Assembly (NCBI GenBank): GCA_001873285.1
Contig: MNYV01000133.1
Location: 1-5,819 of the forward strand
Reading direction: 5' to 3'
DNA from: Nitrospirae bacterium CG2_30_53_67
GTDB lineage: Bacteria; CG2-30-53-67
DNA: 5,819 nucleotides
Below are positions 4,650 to 5,819 of the stretch, piece after piece. The position numbers and the translations under genes were made by a program. The first letter of the stretch is position 1, and every line of letters starts with the position of its first letter. The notes under the pieces are model-generated. The model did no database searches and was not told the origin of the DNA. It saw nothing but the letters and a program-made list of their open reading frames with translations.

Positions 4650-5447
4650 ATGATCCGCAAACCGGCTGTCTCGGGCATGTTCTACGACTCGGACCCTGCC
4701 AGGCTCCGGAGGATGGTGCGGGGTTTTATCAAAGATGAGCCGAAAACCGAGGCCCTGGGTGTGATCGTTCCTCATGCGGGATATATCTATTCCGGGACCG
4801 TGGCCGGCGTGGTCTATTCCAGGATCACCCCGAGAGAGACCTATATCCTTCTCGGTCCGAATCATACCGGGCTGGGACCGGCCGCTTCGATGATGTGCCG
4901 CGGGGAATGGGAAACCCCGCTCGGCGCCATGAAGATTGATCAAAGACTGGCCTCCTCTCTTCTCGGGGGATCAGAACTTCTCGAAGAGGATACCCAGGCC
5001 CATCTTCGGGAACATTCCATCGAGGTTCAGCTTCCCTTTCTGCAGATTCTGGGCGGCGGGACCTTTATCCCAATCACGCTTATGGGGATCGATTACCAGG
5101 GCTGCGAGAAGGTCGCCTCCGCCATTGTTGAGGCGGTCAAGGCGTGCGACCGGCCCGTGCTCATCGTGGCCTCTTCGGACATGACTCATTTTGAGAGCCG
5201 GGAGTCGGCCGAGCGCAAAGACCGTCTGGCCCTTGACAGGGTGGAGGCACTGGACCCCGAAGGGTTTTATGAAACCGTCCGGCGCTACAGGATCAGCATG
5301 TGCGGCTATATTCCTGCCACGATCATGTTGATCGCAGCCAAAGCGCTGGGAGCGGCCCGCGCTGCGGTGGTCCGGTACGCCACCTCCGGGGATGTGACCG
5401 GAGACATGGATCAGGTGGTGGGGTATGCAGGTGTGATCGTGGAGTAG
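4650..5447 (+). CDS. amrB: AmmeMemoRadiSam system protein B (MEMO family)
   Basis: The 265-aa product matches the MEMO family along its length, from the canonical start MIRKPAVSGMFY to the end DQVVGYAGVIVE. The family's metal-site-like residues are all present: H42 in VPHAGYIYSG, H72 in LGPNHTG, H122 in EHSIEVQLPF, D177 and H180 in SSDMTHF, and C218 in CGYIP. They correspond to the His/His/Cys plus Asp/His set of human MEMO1. The fold is related to class III extradiol dioxygenases (LigB). The bacterial protein is usually encoded with an AMMECR1-like protein (AmrA) and a radical-SAM enzyme (AmrS). The system's chemistry is not established. Neither partner is in this window. The start is supported by AAGAGGG 7 nt upstream. 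Length and motifs are intact. It is probably transcribed alone or with distal genes, since an octamer element follows directly. Confidence 0.92.
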   Translation: MIRKPAVSGMFYDSDPARLRRMVRGFIKDEPKTEALGVIVPHAGYIYSGTVAGVVYSRITPRETYILLGPNHTGLGPAASMMCRGEWETPLGAMKIDQRLASSLLGGSELLEEDTQAHLREHSIEVQLPFLQILGGGTFIPITLMGIDYQGCEKVASAIVEAVKACDRPVLIVASSDMTHFESRESAERKDRLALDRVEALDPEGFYETVRRYRISMCGYIPATIMLIAAKALGAARAAVVRYATSGDVTGDMDQVVGYAGVIVE

Positions 5448-5465
5448 AATAAGCGTTCAAACCGT

Positions 5466-5750
5466 TCCAAAAGAGTGGGTGAAAACATAAGGGTTACGCT
5501 GCGCGTGCCCCGCTGTTCTCTATATTTGCCGGGGCATCTTGGGGTCAAGGGGTCAAGGATTCCAGGGGTCAAGTGAAGTGCTAAAATCATAAGGGGCCTA
5601 GGATTATAGGGTCCAAGGGTTCCAGTGTTTTTCTCTGAAGATTTTGCTTGCGTTTCAGTATCTCACTTGAACCCTTGACCCCTCGACCCCTGGAACCCTA
5701 TGGATCTTCAACCCTCGAACCCTTTTTACCCACTCGATGGGAGAAGAACC
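5466..5750 (+). repeat. Octamer-array intergenic element, copy 3 (complete)
   Basis: This complete copy begins TCCAAAAGAGTGGGT (AGTGGGT 5474-5480) and ends ACCCACT (5728-5734) plus AGAAGAACC (5742-5750). The first half is two arrays on the minus strand, units such as GGGGTCAA and GGATTCCA ending in GTG (5541-5575 and 5593-5628). A core follows with TTGCGTTTCAGT (5648-5659). The second half starts with CACTTGA and has plus-strand units such as TTGACCCC, TCGACCCC, TGGAACCC and TCGAACCC. The two halves mirror each other around the core. It starts 18 bp after the amrB stop. No ORF is convincing. Confidence 0.8.
5506..5536. other. GC hairpin in a 52-bp segment unique to copy 3
   Basis: TGCCCCG (5506-5512) pairs with CGGGGCA (5530-5536) over a 17-nt loop. 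It lies in 5489-5540, a stretch with no counterpart in copy 1, where only 2 nt (185-186) separate the same flanking blocks. It may be an insertion here or a deletion there. Being about 60 bp after amrB it might also serve as a terminator, though no T-run follows. Confidence 0.5.
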
Positions 5751-5819
5751 GTAATAAAAGACCTCCTCCAAGGTGATTCGGGATAGACAAAATTCTTGTT
5801 GACGATCTTCTAAAACATG
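5751..5819. other. Right edge, no gene; possible -35 box
   Basis: No ORF is supported. TTGACG at 5799-5804 could be the -35 box of a plus-strand gene beyond the window; its -10 would fall outside. Nothing else is recognisable. Confidence 0.15.

Noticed and set aside
1-5750. Composite transposon formed by the inverted elements
   Set aside because: No transposase or integrase lies in between, and a third half-copy inside argues for a dispersed repeat, not paired transposon ends.
5799-5819. Start of a gene at the right edge (ATG at 5817)
   Set aside because: No ribosome site precedes the ATG and no coding sequence is visible; only a possible -35 box can be noted.

Overview
The window looks like a piece of chromosome from an uncultured, moderately GC-rich Gram-negative-type bacterium. 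A Desulfobacterota ('deltaproteobacterial') or Nitrospirota-like lineage is my best guess, but only an inference. The hints are the gene mix (an AmrB/MEMO-family protein, a stand-alone FIST protein, an MBL-fold hydrolase with a GGAMFGVAPKVLW-type N-terminus, a SWIB protein with an H1-like lysine tail) and intergenic repeats of the type whose translation reads HPEPAEGW...RSSRG. There is no rRNA, tRNA, transposase, CRISPR or phage gene.

Layout. 1-209: most of an intergenic repeat element made of 8-bp units (TYGAMCCC-like). 257-771: a consensus sigma70 promoter and a lysine-rich SWIB-domain gene, ending in a strong hairpin. 867-983: a half copy of the octamer element. 1037-1714: a membrane-anchored TPR protein (+). 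1889-2161: a 61-aa unknown small protein (-) with its own good promoter. 2218-2328: a compact REP/MITE-like repeat made of four hairpins. 2354-3604: a FIST-domain sensor-like protein (-) with a good promoter. 3664-4524: a divergent MBL-fold metallohydrolase (+), possibly leaderless. 4650-5447: an AmrB/MEMO-family protein (+). 5466-5750: a complete octamer element in the opposite orientation to the one at the left edge.

The genes do not form one operon. They are mostly single transcription units separated by 120-280 bp of repeat-rich DNA, several with a recognisable promoter. No shared pathway can be read from the order. The SWIB/H1-like protein is probably a nucleoid protein; the TPR protein a membrane-linked scaffold; FIST and MBL share a divergent control region and might be co-regulated; AmrB lacks its usual AmrA and radical-SAM partners inside this window.

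The least explained component is the octamer-repeat element. It has a mirrored architecture (array - CACT core - array), matching AGTGGGT/ACCCACT ends, at least three copies in 5.8 kb, and blocks of 42 and 23 bp identical between the inverted copies at the two edges. It encodes no protein I can see.
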